From the NCBI GenBank assembly GCA_046485135.1, contig JAWOHN010000140.1:1-64000 (forward strand): a stretch of 64,000 bases of DNA. The letters are read 5' to 3'. Below the pieces are notes generated by a model. It had not been told where the DNA came from, ran no database searches, and worked only from the letters and a program-made list of their open reading frames with translations. The translations under genes were made by a program, and so were the position numbers. Source of the stretch: CAZAQS01 sp046485135. GTDB lineage: Bacteria > Chloroflexota > Anaerolineae > Anaerolineales > UBA4823. Of this stretch, positions 35,511 through 44,189 are shown in pieces (positions within the stretch are counted from its first letter, which is position 1; every line of letters begins with the position of its first letter).

Positions 35511-36654
35511 TCATTTCTCTCCTGCGGGCACGTCGCCGGGCCCATATTTCGCTACTCACTACAAACAGAACAACCAATCCCATCAAAGCCATGATCATAG
35601 CTGAAGGCACCTGTACAGCCCGCTGCATCCGGTCACCACCCACCAGCAGGCCGCCAAACAATACCGAGGCCGGGATCAGACCTAATGGATGCAGTTTACC
35701 AAACAAGGCTGCCACAATTCCAGAGAAACCGTACCCACCAGACATTCCTTCTACCATGCGGTGTTGGATACCCAGCACTTCAATCCCACCGGCTAACCCG
35801 GCAAAAGCCCCACCCAGAACAAGCGCCAGGGCTTGAAAGACCGGCACTTGAATACCTGCATAGCGTGATGCCAAGGCATTTAAACCTACGGCCCTGATGC
35901 GATAGCCTGTGGTCGTGCGCCATAAGAAAATGTAGACCAGAACTGCCAATATCACCGCCAGGATAGCGCCAGAATGCAGCAAAGTGCGCGGGATCAAACG
36001 CGGCAACCATACTTGCGCCGGCAATAAGGCAGACTGAGCAATCCGAGTTCCCCTTTCGATCTCCTCCGGGTCAATCATCGGACCGCGCAACAGGTAATTC
36101 GCCAGTTGTAAGGCAATCGCGTTCATCATAACCGTGCTAAGAATTTCGTTCACCCCCACCCTGGCTTTCAATACACCGGGGATGCCTCCCCAGACAGCTC
36201 CGGCCAAAGTGGCGCCCAGCATGCAGGCTGGTAAGAGGATCCAGCCAGAAACAGTGGGAAAACCAACCGCCAGGGCTGTGGCTGCCAAACCCCCGACCAG
36301 GATTTGGCCCTCTCCCCCAATATTGATCACCCCGCCCCGGAAAGCAATGGTCACGCCCAGCCCTACCAATAGCAAGGGAGTAGCTTTGACGAGCGTTTGG
36401 GTAAAACCCGACATGTTCCCAAATGCTCCTTGGACCATGGCCCCATAAGCTTCCCAGGGGTTGACCCCTAAGGCGAGCAGCATCCCAGCTCCCACTAATA
36501 ACGCAAGAGGCACTGCAATAAGGGGAAGCAGTGCCTCAAATGTGCGGCTTAACAGGCGTTTGTACTCCGGGCGGATATTCGCGAAAGGTCTCTTAATGGA
36601 GAATTGCTTTTTTGATGTATCTTGATTGATATCCACGGTTGGTTTATTGTTCAA
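35503..36654 (-). CDS. Nucleoside/purine ABC transporter permease (NupP/YufP-like)
   Basis: The 383-residue membrane protein has about nine hydrophobic segments after a charged N-terminus of about 35 residues. Family motifs are FRGGVINIGGEGQILVGGL, VGVNEILSTVMMNAIALQL and RAVGLNALASRYAGI in the coupling loop. It is the first gene of the operon. The frame starts with TTG at 36652-36654, and a GTG six codons in is another option; neither has a strong ribosome site. A GntR-like operator over the promoter lies about 50 bases upstream. Confidence 0.92.
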   Translation of the reverse strand: MNNKPTVDINQDTSKKQFSIKRPFANIRPEYKRLLSRTFEALLPLIAVPLALLVGAGMLLALGVNPWEAYGAMVQGAFGNMSGFTQTLVKATPLLLVGLGVTIAFRGGVINIGGEGQILVGGLAATALAVGFPTVSGWILLPACMLGATLAGAVWGGIPGVLKARVGVNEILSTVMMNAIALQLANYLLRGPMIDPEEIERGTRIAQSALLPAQVWLPRLIPRTLLHSGAILAVILAVLVYIFLWRTTTGYRIRAVGLNALASRYAGIQVPVFQALALVLGGAFAGLAGGIEVLGIQHRMVEGMSGGYGFSGIVAALFGKLHPLGLIPASVLFGGLLVGGDRMQRAVQVPSAMIMALMGLVVLFVVSSEIWARRRARRREMNE

Positions 36655-36704
36655 TCTGCGCTGATCCGATTATGGTATTTGGGTAAAAACCTTCGCAAGC
36701 CTCT

Positions 36705-36721
36705 ATTGTCGGACAATTATA
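36705..36721 (-). promoter_or_regulatory. GntR-type operator on the -10 region of the purine operon
   Basis: ATTGTCGGACAAT (36705-36717) is a perfect 6-1-6 palindrome. Its core fits TnGTnnnACnA, the consensus of FadR-subfamily GntR regulators. On the minus strand a TATAAT (36716-36721) overlaps its edge, so a bound repressor would block transcription. No close -35 match was found at the usual distance. No GntR gene is in this window. Confidence 0.5.
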
Positions 36722-36852
36722 TAGGATTATTATTTATCCGGCTATATCTAAAAGTGGTTAAATGACAATTGACATCCGCTCGTATTACATTTTTCGACAC
36801 TATCGAATAAAGATCGGCATTCATCTGGCAAAGTAATAAATCCTGATACCCA

Positions 36853-37491
36853 TCAGGGGAGCCGTTCAAATCCACAGGCTTTTAAAATCTGTAGGGCAAT
36901 CAAGGCGTGACCAACAGGGGTTGGATGGACCCGATCTTCTGCCCAATATTCGGCTGGCTGGCTTTTCAAGCCATGATCAAAGGCCTGTTGTAATTTGACC
37001 AGTAATAAGTTATGCTCTTGGGCAATCAGGGTGACCTTGGCCTGATAATGGGAGAGCACCCTGCGAAAATTATCGTTCTTATTTTTTTCTACCAGAAATG
37101 GTTCAACCACAACGATTTGTGCACGAGTTTGCTGCCGGGCTTGCTCGATCAGCGCCCGATAATTCCGCTCAAAATCTTCCACGCCGATCCCCTGCCGGTA
37201 AAAACCTTCAAAGACAGACCAGACATCGTTGATCCCAACCTTAATAAACAACCAGTCAGGTTGGGGAGGGATGGCGTCTCGCTCCCATCTGGTAAGTAAA
37301 TCTTGCGTGGTATCACCGCTGACACCGCGATTGGTGATCGAAAGATTGAGCTCAGGATAGCCTGCATGCAGCCAGCGTTGGCAATCGCGAACAAAACCGG
37401 TCCCATAGGGAGAAGATTGCGACCGTCCTGCATCGGTGATGCTATTGCCAATAAAGAGCAGCTTTTGTCTGGGTTGAAACAGGATAGCCAT
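36853..37491 (-). CDS. SGNH/GDSL-family hydrolase
   Basis: The 212-residue protein is an SGNH esterase/lipase. Block I is FIGNSITD with the nucleophile S17, block II has GVSGDTT (Gly), block III GINDVW (Asn), and block V DRVHPTPVGH with the Asp-His pair. No signal peptide is present, so it acts in the cytosol, perhaps on an acetylated sugar or lipid. It lies in front of the purine operon on the same strand, but separated by 198 bases that include the operon promoter. A ribosome site GGAG precedes the ATG. Confidence 0.9.
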   Translation of the reverse strand: MAILFQPRQKLLFIGNSITDAGRSQSSPYGTGFVRDCQRWLHAGYPELNLSITNRGVSGDTTQDLLTRWERDAIPPQPDWLFIKVGINDVWSVFEGFYRQGIGVEDFERNYRALIEQARQQTRAQIVVVEPFLVEKNKNDNFRRVLSHYQAKVTLIAQEHNLLLVKLQQAFDHGLKSQPAEYWAEDRVHPTPVGHALIALQILKACGFERLP

Positions 37492-37704
37492 CCCTTTTTT
37501 CTCCTGCCGGGTAGATTTCCAAACATTTTACCAACAAGATTGAGCAAACTGTGCTCTAGTTTTATAAGGTCTTTAGGAATCGCCTGGTTGAACACCAGGA
37601 TTGGGGCTCTGAGACCGGTTATTTTTAATCGAGCGCTAACGATTGACCATTTAGAGTGATTATGGCATAATCCTGACCAAGTTTCAAAATTAATAAAGGC
37701 AGTG

Positions 37705-38030
37705 ATGGAAACGAGTAGACCTGCTGGAGACTGACAGCGACCCTGGAAACGGTGCAAGCCAGGACAGGATCACAGGTCGAAAATCCTTCTGGAGCCGCAA
37801 CCTGAAAGCAGCTAGACAGACCAAGCTAGCAAGTAGGTGCGCCGGGTCAATCCCCGTTATCAGGATAAAGGTATTGACTCATTTTGTTGAGCCAGTATCT
37901 GACCGAGGCGCCCGCTAACCGGTGGGAACCAGGGTGGTACCGCGAGATGCTTAGAACCAGCCAGCAAACCGGCCGATTCTGATGAACAAGAGTTCGCACT
38001 CTCGTCCCTGATATGGGATGAGAGTTTTTT
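37705..38030 (+). ncRNA. T-box leader of ileS (tRNA-Ile sensing)
   Basis: The leader carries the T-box core AGGGTGGTACCGCG (37931-37944), which forms the antiterminator with the tRNA acceptor end. Stem I closes with GACCTG (37718-37723) and CAGGTC (37773-37778). The specifier on its 3' side reads ATC (37769-37771) followed by A, an isoleucine codon, so uncharged tRNA-Ile(GAU) would be read. The intrinsic terminator has arms 37998-38008 and 38015-38025 plus six T (38025-38030), just before the ileS ribosome site. Low charging of tRNA-Ile should stop termination and raise IleRS. Confidence 0.93.
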
Positions 38031-38044
38031 GTTTAGGAGGCTAT

Positions 38045-41000
38045 ATGTTTAAACCTGTTTCACCCAGGCTAAATATTATCTTACTAGAAGAGGAAGTGTT
38101 ACGCTTTTGGAAAATCCACCGCATCTTCGAAAAATCCGGTACGCAGCGGGAAAATGGCCCCGGATATGTCTTTTATGAGGGACCTCCCACAGCCAATGGC
38201 TTACCCGGTGTGCACCATGCCCTGGCACGCGCCTTTAAAGATATGTTCCCCCGCTATAAATCCATGCGCGGCTATCATGTGATCCGCCGGGGCGGTTGGG
38301 ACACTCACGGCTTGCCGGTTGAAATCGGGGTAGAAAAACAGTTAGGCTTTACCAGCAAAAGCCAGATTGAAGCGTATGGGATCGATCGATTCAACGAGCT
38401 CTGCCGGCGTTCAGCCTTTGAGTACATCCAAGAATGGGAAAAATTTACTGACCGGATCGGTTTTTGGGTAGATCTCAGCGAAGCTTACGTTACCTACACC
38501 AATAAGTATATTGAAACCGTTTGGTGGATATTGAAATCTTATTGGGACAAAGGCTTGCTCTACCAGGGTTACAAAGTCGTCCCTTACTGTCCCCGTTGCG
38601 GGACGCCTCTTTCTGATCATGAAGTGGCGCTGGGATACGAACAAGCGGTAGACCCTTCGGTCTTTGTGCGTTTGCCATTGGTGGATGATCCGGGTACGTC
38701 GCTTTTGATTTGGACTACCACCCCCTGGACCTTACCCGGCAATGTTGCTGTCGCTGCACACCCCGAGGTCGATTATGTCATTGTGGAAAGAAACCTGCCG
38801 GAAGGTGGCACTGAGAAACTGATCCTGGCGCGATCGCTGGTTGAAAAAGTATTTCGAGAAGAACAGGTGCGCATATTTGAAACCTTCAAAGGAAAAAAGC
38901 TAAAAGGTTTGCGCTACCGGCCTTTGTTCACCTTCCTGCTGCCCGACAAGCCGGCCCATTTCGTCATCCTGGAAGATTATGTCACTACGGAAGACGGTAC
39001 CGGATTAGTTCATATCGCGCCTGCCTTTGGCGCCGAAGACCTACAGGCGTCGCTGGAGCACGATTTGTCTGTGCTGATGACGGTTAATGAAGACGGCACC
39101 TTTATACCAGATGTGCGCCCGTGGCGGGGCCGTTTCTTTAAAGATGCGGACCCGGATATCACCAAAGATTTAGAGGCGCGCGGCCTGCTTTACCGGGCAG
39201 AGACCTACACCCACACTTATCCTTTCTGCTGGCGATGCTCAACGCCGTTGATGTACTATGCCCGTGGGACCTGGTACATCCGTACTCAACAGTATAAAGA
39301 GAAAATGGTCGAACTCAATAAGACCATCAACTGGTATCCTGACCATATCAAGCTTGGTCGCTTTGGTAACTGGTTGGAGAACAATGTGGATTGGGCCTTG
39401 GGACGCGAACGCTATTGGGGTACACCGCTTCCCATCTGGGAATGCCGGAACTGTCACAGCCAGGTTGCAGTTGGCTCTCTGGCTGAGCTTTCTGAGCTGG
39501 CTGGAGAGGACCTGGCTGGTTTGGATCTGCACCGTCCCTATGTTGACGAGATCCACTTCGAATGCAAAGACTGTAAAGGTCTAATGGAGCGGGTTCCTGA
39601 ACTGATCGATGTCTGGTTTGACTCGGGCTCAATGCCATACGCTCAATGGCATTACCCCTTTGAGAACCAGGAAATATTTAAAAGCCAGTACCCCGCTGAT
39701 TTTATCTGCGAGGCAGTGGACCAAACCAGAGGCTGGTTTTACTCTCTACATGCGATCAGCACCCTGTTGAATGAAAGTGTCGCCTTTAAAAATGTGATCT
39801 GCCTGGGCTTAATTTTGGATGCCGAGGGGTATAAGATGTCCAAATCCAGGGGAAATGTGGTCGATCCATGGGATGTCCTCAACGAACACGGAGCCGATGC
39901 GTTCCGCTGGTATTTGTATACCGCCAGCCCGCCGGGACAAGAACGGCGCTTCTCGGTAGATTTGGTTGGTGAGGTTGTACGCAATTTCACCCTGACATTG
40001 TGGAATGTTTACTCGTTTTTTGTTACGTATGCGAACCTGGATGATTGGAAACCTGCTGAGGCTGGCCCAGCTGACCCGTACAATGATCTGGATCGCTGGT
40101 TGCTCTCAGAATTGCACACCCTGGTAAAGAATGTGACCCATGCACTGGAAAGTTATGATGTTCCTGGAGCCACACGCCCCATTCAGGCTTTTGTTGACCA
40201 TCTTTCAAAATGGTATTTACGTCGCTCCCGCCGTCGTTATTGGAAAAGCGAGTCTGACGCAGACAAAGACGCCGCTTACGCCACGCTTTATGAAGTCCTG
40301 GTGACGTTAGGCAAGCTGCTGGCGCCGACAATGCCTTTCCTGGCAGAGGAGCTTTACCAAAATTTGGTGCGCTCGGTGAACCGCGATACGCCAGAGTCTG
40401 TCCATCTGGTAGATTGGCCTGAATACAACCAGAAATTCATTGATGAGGGGCTCAATGCAGATATGGAACTGGTGATGCGCTTTGCCTCCCTCGGGCACGC
40501 TGCCCGAAATCAGGCTGCCATAAAAGTGCGCCAACCCCTGGCTGAGGCAGCTTTTTCTATTACCAGCACGAGTGAGGCTCGCGCTTTGGAACAATACGCC
40601 GATCTGTTAGCAGATGAACTCAACGTTAAGCAAGTTCGGGCCCTGGGATCGGCCGGCGAGGTGGTTTCTTATACACTGAACCCACTCCCAAAGCAACTGG
40701 GTCAGAAGTATAAGGGACAATTTCCGGCTGTGCGGGCTGCGATTATCGAGCTGGACCCAGAACCAGCAGCTCGTTCTTTACTGGAAGGCCAGCCGGTCCA
40801 GGTAACTGTCAATGACGAAACGCTGGATATCTTGCCCAGTGAGGTAGAGGTGCGCGTGGATGCTCGCAGCGGCTTGACCGTCGCCTCGGAAGGTGCATAT
40901 CTATGCGCATTGCACATCGACCTCACTCCTGAGTTGGTGAAAGAAGGGCTGGCGCGGGAGTTTGTCCGCCGTATCCAGGATTTGCGTAAACAAACCGGCC

Positions 41001-41197
41001 TTGACATTGCCGACCGTATCTATCTATACCTACAAGCCAGTCCAGGGCTAGCTGAAGCGATACACACTCACCGAGAATACATCATGGGCGAGACTCTGGC
41101 AGTGAAATTGAGCTCCGCTCGCCCGCCGGAGGAAGCCGCCAGCGCTACTTTGGAGTTTGACGGCGAAAAAGCCACTGTGAGCATCTTAAAGGCATAG
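38045..41197 (+). CDS. ileS: Isoleucyl-tRNA synthetase, type 2, with swapped GVHH signature
   Basis: The enzyme of about 1050 residues charges tRNA-Ile. Sequence style (VIRRGGWDTHGLPVE, WRCSTPLMYYA, DVWFDSG, and KMSKS at 597-601) is that of IleRS. The class I HIGH signature reads G55-V56-H57-H58 after NGLP: relative to the usual HxGH form, the first and third residues are swapped. This GxHH form is known in a subset of type 2 IleRS enzymes with extreme mupirocin resistance. Zinc-type Cys pairs occur (CPRCGTP; CRNCH with CKDCK). The ATG at 38045-38047 follows AGGAGG; a frame extending 27 bases upstream overlaps the terminator. It is preceded by the T-box leader. Confidence 0.96.
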   Translation: MFKPVSPRLNIILLEEEVLRFWKIHRIFEKSGTQRENGPGYVFYEGPPTANGLPGVHHALARAFKDMFPRYKSMRGYHVIRRGGWDTHGLPVEIGVEKQLGFTSKSQIEAYGIDRFNELCRRSAFEYIQEWEKFTDRIGFWVDLSEAYVTYTNKYIETVWWILKSYWDKGLLYQGYKVVPYCPRCGTPLSDHEVALGYEQAVDPSVFVRLPLVDDPGTSLLIWTTTPWTLPGNVAVAAHPEVDYVIVERNLPEGGTEKLILARSLVEKVFREEQVRIFETFKGKKLKGLRYRPLFTFLLPDKPAHFVILEDYVTTEDGTGLVHIAPAFGAEDLQASLEHDLSVLMTVNEDGTFIPDVRPWRGRFFKDADPDITKDLEARGLLYRAETYTHTYPFCWRCSTPLMYYARGTWYIRTQQYKEKMVELNKTINWYPDHIKLGRFGNWLENNVDWALGRERYWGTPLPIWECRNCHSQVAVGSLAELSELAGEDLAGLDLHRPYVDEIHFECKDCKGLMERVPELIDVWFDSGSMPYAQWHYPFENQEIFKSQYPADFICEAVDQTRGWFYSLHAISTLLNESVAFKNVICLGLILDAEGYKMSKSRGNVVDPWDVLNEHGADAFRWYLYTASPPGQERRFSVDLVGEVVRNFTLTLWNVYSFFVTYANLDDWKPAEAGPADPYNDLDRWLLSELHTLVKNVTHALESYDVPGATRPIQAFVDHLSKWYLRRSRRRYWKSESDADKDAAYATLYEVLVTLGKLLAPTMPFLAEELYQNLVRSVNRDTPESVHLVDWPEYNQKFIDEGLNADMELVMRFASLGHAARNQAAIKVRQPLAEAAFSITSTSEARALEQYADLLADELNVKQVRALGSAGEVVSYTLNPLPKQLGQKYKGQFPAVRAAIIELDPEPAARSLLEGQPVQVTVNDETLDILPSEVEVRVDARSGLTVASEGAYLCALHIDLTPELVKEGLAREFVRRIQDLRKQTGLDIADRIYLYLQASPGLAEAIHTHREYIMGETLAVKLSSARPPEEAASATLEFDGEKATVSILKA

Positions 41198-41231
41198 CCA
41201 ATTATCTATTCTTTAAGAGGAAATTTTGGAT

Positions 41232-41275
41232 GTTGCGTGCGCCTGTGGGAGCTGTGCCCCCCCAGGCGCATCAAC
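41232..41275 (+). terminator. Hairpin after ileS
   Basis: TGCGCCTG (41238-41245) pairs with CAGGCGCA (41263-41270), with a GTTG/CAAC extension (41232-41235 and 41272-41275) and inner G/C pairs. A short T-rich tract follows (TTTTATG). It lies 34 bases after the ileS stop and is a likely terminator. The rest of 41198-41400 shows no gene I can support. Confidence 0.55.
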
Positions 41276-41400
41276 TTTTATGTTATCTTTTCTTAAGAAG
41301 ATTCTCATGGTATTGTTTTCTTGTCATTTTTGTCACTCCAGCGGGGTTATTGTAGTAGTAACATGCAGTAGTATCAACTGGAAGGAGAGGATTTGCAGCA

Positions 41401-41991
41401 GTGCTAGCTGTTACAATTCAGTCTGTGAAGCAACAGCGTCATTTATTTAGCCAGCAACCAGGTTTGGAAAACACCCAGCTTGAGGAACTCTTTGAGGCAT
41501 TGTTCCAGGCTTACTGGGGCAAAATAAGTTCTCTCCTGGCAAATCTGGTCGGCGATCGGGACGAGGCCGAGGACCTGGCCTTGGAGGTATTCTGGCGTCT
41601 TTATACACGCCCCCCCGCTGACCTGGACATACAAAACCTGAGTGGCTGGATTTACCGGGTAGCGACCCATTTGGGCTATAACGCGCTGCGTTCTCGGAAA
41701 AGACGCCTTCATTATGAAGAAAACGCCGGGCTCGAACACCTACTGACCACCACAAGCCAAAACCCTGCTCAGCAATTCGAGAAAGCAGAACAACGCCAAC
41801 AGATCAGGCAAGCACTCAGCCAAATGAAACCTCGTTCAGCAAAAATCCTGGCTTTACGTTACTCTGGTCTCTCCTACGCAGAGATTGCTGCTGCATTGGA
41901 CCTTTCGCCTGCTTCCATTGGCACCCTCTTAGCACGCGCCGAACAGGAGTTTGAAAAACGTTACCTGAACATCGAAAGGGGCCGGACATGA
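41401..41991 (+). CDS. RNA polymerase sigma factor, ECF-like
   Basis: This 196-residue protein has sigma region 2 (GDRDEAEDLALEVFWRLY) and region 4 (MKPRSAKILALRYSGLSYAEIAAAL). The start is GTG at 41401 with GGAGAGG upstream, about 12 bases away. It overlaps the following anti-sigma gene by four bases, so the pair is almost surely cotranscribed. Most sequence between the two conserved regions is divergent from the sigma gene at 5.5 kb, so the two loci are not a recent duplication. Confidence 0.9.
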   Translation: MLAVTIQSVKQQRHLFSQQPGLENTQLEELFEALFQAYWGKISSLLANLVGDRDEAEDLALEVFWRLYTRPPADLDIQNLSGWIYRVATHLGYNALRSRKRRLHYEENAGLEHLLTTTSQNPAQQFEKAEQRQQIRQALSQMKPRSAKILALRYSGLSYAEIAAALDLSPASIGTLLARAEQEFEKRYLNIERGRT

Positions 41992-43178
41992 ATCTTAAGC
42001 CAAATCAACACATATTAACTGGACAACTACGAGCATATCTGGATGCAGAATTGGATATCGTTGAGGTGGAAAAACTCCGCCCACACCTGGATACATGCCC
42101 AGACTGCCGGAACAAGTTGGTAGAGCTCTCACAACGAGCAAGCCAGGTTGGCCTTCAGATGAGCACGCTTGCCAGTCCAACAGACCTGACTGACCCCTTC
42201 GCTGCCCGCGCCCAATTGGACAATTATTTATCCACAAAGGAGAACCATTCCATGAAAAACAAATTCCTCTCTCGGAATTCACGCCTTACCTGGGCAGTTG
42301 TCTCCCTGCTCATTATCCTTGCAGCTACCATGGCCTTTCCACAGGTGCGAGCTATTGGCACCAATTTTCTCGGCCTGTTCCGGGTTGAGAAAGTAACTGT
42401 TGTCACCTTTAACCCCTCGAATATACCAGATGGTTTTTCATCGACAGGGCCACGCATCGAGCAATTGTTATCTAACGATGTCAAGGTCGAAAGCTTCGGG
42501 GAGACCCATGCCGTACCAGACCGCACCCAAGCCTCTGTTGAGGCAGGTATTCCCATCCGGCTGCCACTTGCAATGGGAGAACCTACTGCCCTGACAGTTC
42601 AACCACAGGCGAAGTTTACCTTAACGATCGATCTTCCCCGCCTGCAACTGATCCTGACGGAAATGGGGAAGCAAGACATTGAGCTTCCAGATTTCATCCA
42701 GGGTCAAACCGTGACCGCAGATCTACCTACTTCAGTCACCGCGTTGTTTGGCGATTGCCAGGTGGATACTGAAATGAATTCCACATACGGATATGACCCA
42801 GATGCCCCCCATAGTGGCAATTCCGACTGCACAGTCCTGGTTCAATTGGCCAGCCCAACTGTCTCCGCTCCACCCGGGTTAGACATCGATCGGATTGGCG
42901 CAGCCTTTTTGGAGCTGAGTGGCATGAGCCCGGAAGAAGCAGAGCGTTTTAGCCAGACTGTGGATTGGGCCACCACCCTGGTGATACCGGTACCCAACTA
43001 TGCTTCTTCAAGCGAAGTGACAGTGGATGGTGTTCAGGGCGTGTTGGTACAGCAACCTGCTTCTCGGGAGAGACAAACCCGTTTCTCGCTTATTTGGGTA
43101 AAGGATAGCATTGTTTACTCTTTGAATGGCCATGGATCTACAGAAGAGGCTCTCAGCATTGCAAATTCTCTTAAGTAG
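41988..43178 (+). CDS. Membrane anti-sigma factor with zinc finger and DUF4367-like outer domain
   Basis: The 396-residue protein has an N-terminal zinc-binding anti-sigma motif (HLDTCPDC, His-x3-Cys-x2-Cys). A single membrane helix follows at about 100-117 (LTWAVVSLLIILAATMA). The large external part ends with VQGVLVQQPAS and a segment like DUF4367 (LIWVKDSIVYSLNG, EEALSIANSL). Anti-sigma proteins of this shape sense the outside and release the sigma factor. It is followed by a clear terminator. Confidence 0.85.
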   Translation: MNLKPNQHILTGQLRAYLDAELDIVEVEKLRPHLDTCPDCRNKLVELSQRASQVGLQMSTLASPTDLTDPFAARAQLDNYLSTKENHSMKNKFLSRNSRLTWAVVSLLIILAATMAFPQVRAIGTNFLGLFRVEKVTVVTFNPSNIPDGFSSTGPRIEQLLSNDVKVESFGETHAVPDRTQASVEAGIPIRLPLAMGEPTALTVQPQAKFTLTIDLPRLQLILTEMGKQDIELPDFIQGQTVTADLPTSVTALFGDCQVDTEMNSTYGYDPDAPHSGNSDCTVLVQLASPTVSAPPGLDIDRIGAAFLELSGMSPEEAERFSQTVDWATTLVIPVPNYASSSEVTVDGVQGVLVQQPASRERQTRFSLIWVKDSIVYSLNGHGSTEEALSIANSLK

Positions 43179-43204
43179 GTTAGAATTCAAGCATTAAATC
43201 CAAC

Positions 43205-43235
43205 ACATGAAACGCGAGTGCATCGCGTTTCATGT
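43205..43235 (+). terminator. Terminator after the sigma/anti-sigma pair
   Basis: Arms 43205-43217 and 43223-43235 form a 13-bp perfect stem with a five-base loop, followed by TT. The stem is 27 bases after the anti-sigma stop. It overlaps the first bases of a longer alternative reading of the next gene, which supports the downstream ATG at 43263. Confidence 0.7.
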
Positions 43236-43262
43236 TTAAAGCCTCAACACGCCCAACAAGCT

Positions 43263-44189
43263 ATGGATGAATCGAAATCCTTTGCCCTGCAAACCAACGG
43301 ACTGCAGAAAATATTTGGGGACAAAGTCGCAGTTCAAGACCTGACCTTGAACGTCGAAAGAGGGGAGGTCTTTGGCTTCTTGGGACCAAACGGAGCCGGC
43401 AAAACCACGTCTATCAAGATGCTATTGGGCTTAACTGCTCCTACTTCAGGTGAAGGAAATCTTCTGGGCGCCCCCCTGGGCGATCCAGACATGCGCAGGC
43501 AGGTAGGCTTCTTGCCCGAGCATTTCCGCTTCCATGATTGGCTAACGGCCTCCGAATTCCTGACCCTGCATGCTGATCTTTACCAAATGCCCCGTTCCAT
43601 ATCCCGTGCGAGAACAGCCGAGTTGCTGGACCTGGTCGGTCTCACCCCACACGCCTCTCGCAAGCTGCGCACCTTTTCGAAGGGAATGCTCCAGCGAGTG
43701 GGCCTGGCTCAGGCTTTGTTAAATAAGCCCACCCTGGTATTCCTGGACGAACCGACCTCCGGTTTGGATCCGGTCGGACGCAGGCTCGTGAGAGACATCA
43801 TCCGGGACTTGCGCCAACAAGGAACGAGTGTGTTTTTAAATTCGCACCTGCTAAGCGAGGTGGAGATCACTTGTGACCGGGTTGCATTTATTAAGAACGG
43901 GGAAGTTATTCGCACCAGCCGCCTCAAGGCACTTGTTGATGGCGAAATAACCGTCAAGGCTCGTGTGCAAAACCTATCTGACGAAGTACTGTCAGGTCTT
44001 TCACGCTGGAGCCAGAACTCACGCCTGGATGGCGAATATCTTTCCATGATCCTTTCTGCTGAGTCCGACCTGCCGGAAGCAAACCGTTACCTGGTAGAAA
44101 ACCAGGTGGCGGTTTTTTCATTCCAACCAGAACAAATTTCATTAGAGGATCTCTTTATGCAAATCATTGGAAACGAGGGGGTTCTCTGA
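43263..44189 (+). CDS. ABC transporter ATP-binding protein
   Basis: The 308-residue ATPase has Walker A GPNGAGKTTS, the Q-loop region VGFLPEHFRFHDWLT, signature FSKGMLQRVGLAQ and Walker B LVFLDEPTSGLDPVG, followed by the H-loop SHLLSEV. A C-terminal tail after about 220 is typical of ABC-2 type exporters. The ATG at 43263 is chosen because a more upstream GTG lies within the terminator hairpin; its ribosome site is poor. The last base of its TGA stop is the first base of the permease ATG. Confidence 0.88.
   Translation: MDESKSFALQTNGLQKIFGDKVAVQDLTLNVERGEVFGFLGPNGAGKTTSIKMLLGLTAPTSGEGNLLGAPLGDPDMRRQVGFLPEHFRFHDWLTASEFLTLHADLYQMPRSISRARTAELLDLVGLTPHASRKLRTFSKGMLQRVGLAQALLNKPTLVFLDEPTSGLDPVGRRLVRDIIRDLRQQGTSVFLNSHLLSEVEITCDRVAFIKNGEVIRTSRLKALVDGEITVKARVQNLSDEVLSGLSRWSQNSRLDGEYLSMILSAESDLPEANRYLVENQVAVFSFQPEQISLEDLFMQIIGNEGVL

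Noticed and set aside
37149..37757. A 202-codon minus-strand frame over the SGNH hydrolase and T-box region
   Set aside because: It overlaps the conserved GNSITD hydrolase frame and its N-terminal part covers the T-box leader, so it is not a gene.
41226..41450. Cysteine-rich 74-codon frame after ileS
   Set aside because: It covers the terminator hairpin and the ribosome site of the sigma gene; no support for translation.
43218..43262. Upstream GTG start for the ABC ATPase gene
   Set aside because: It lies within the 13-bp terminator hairpin (43205-43235), so the ATG at 43263 is preferred.
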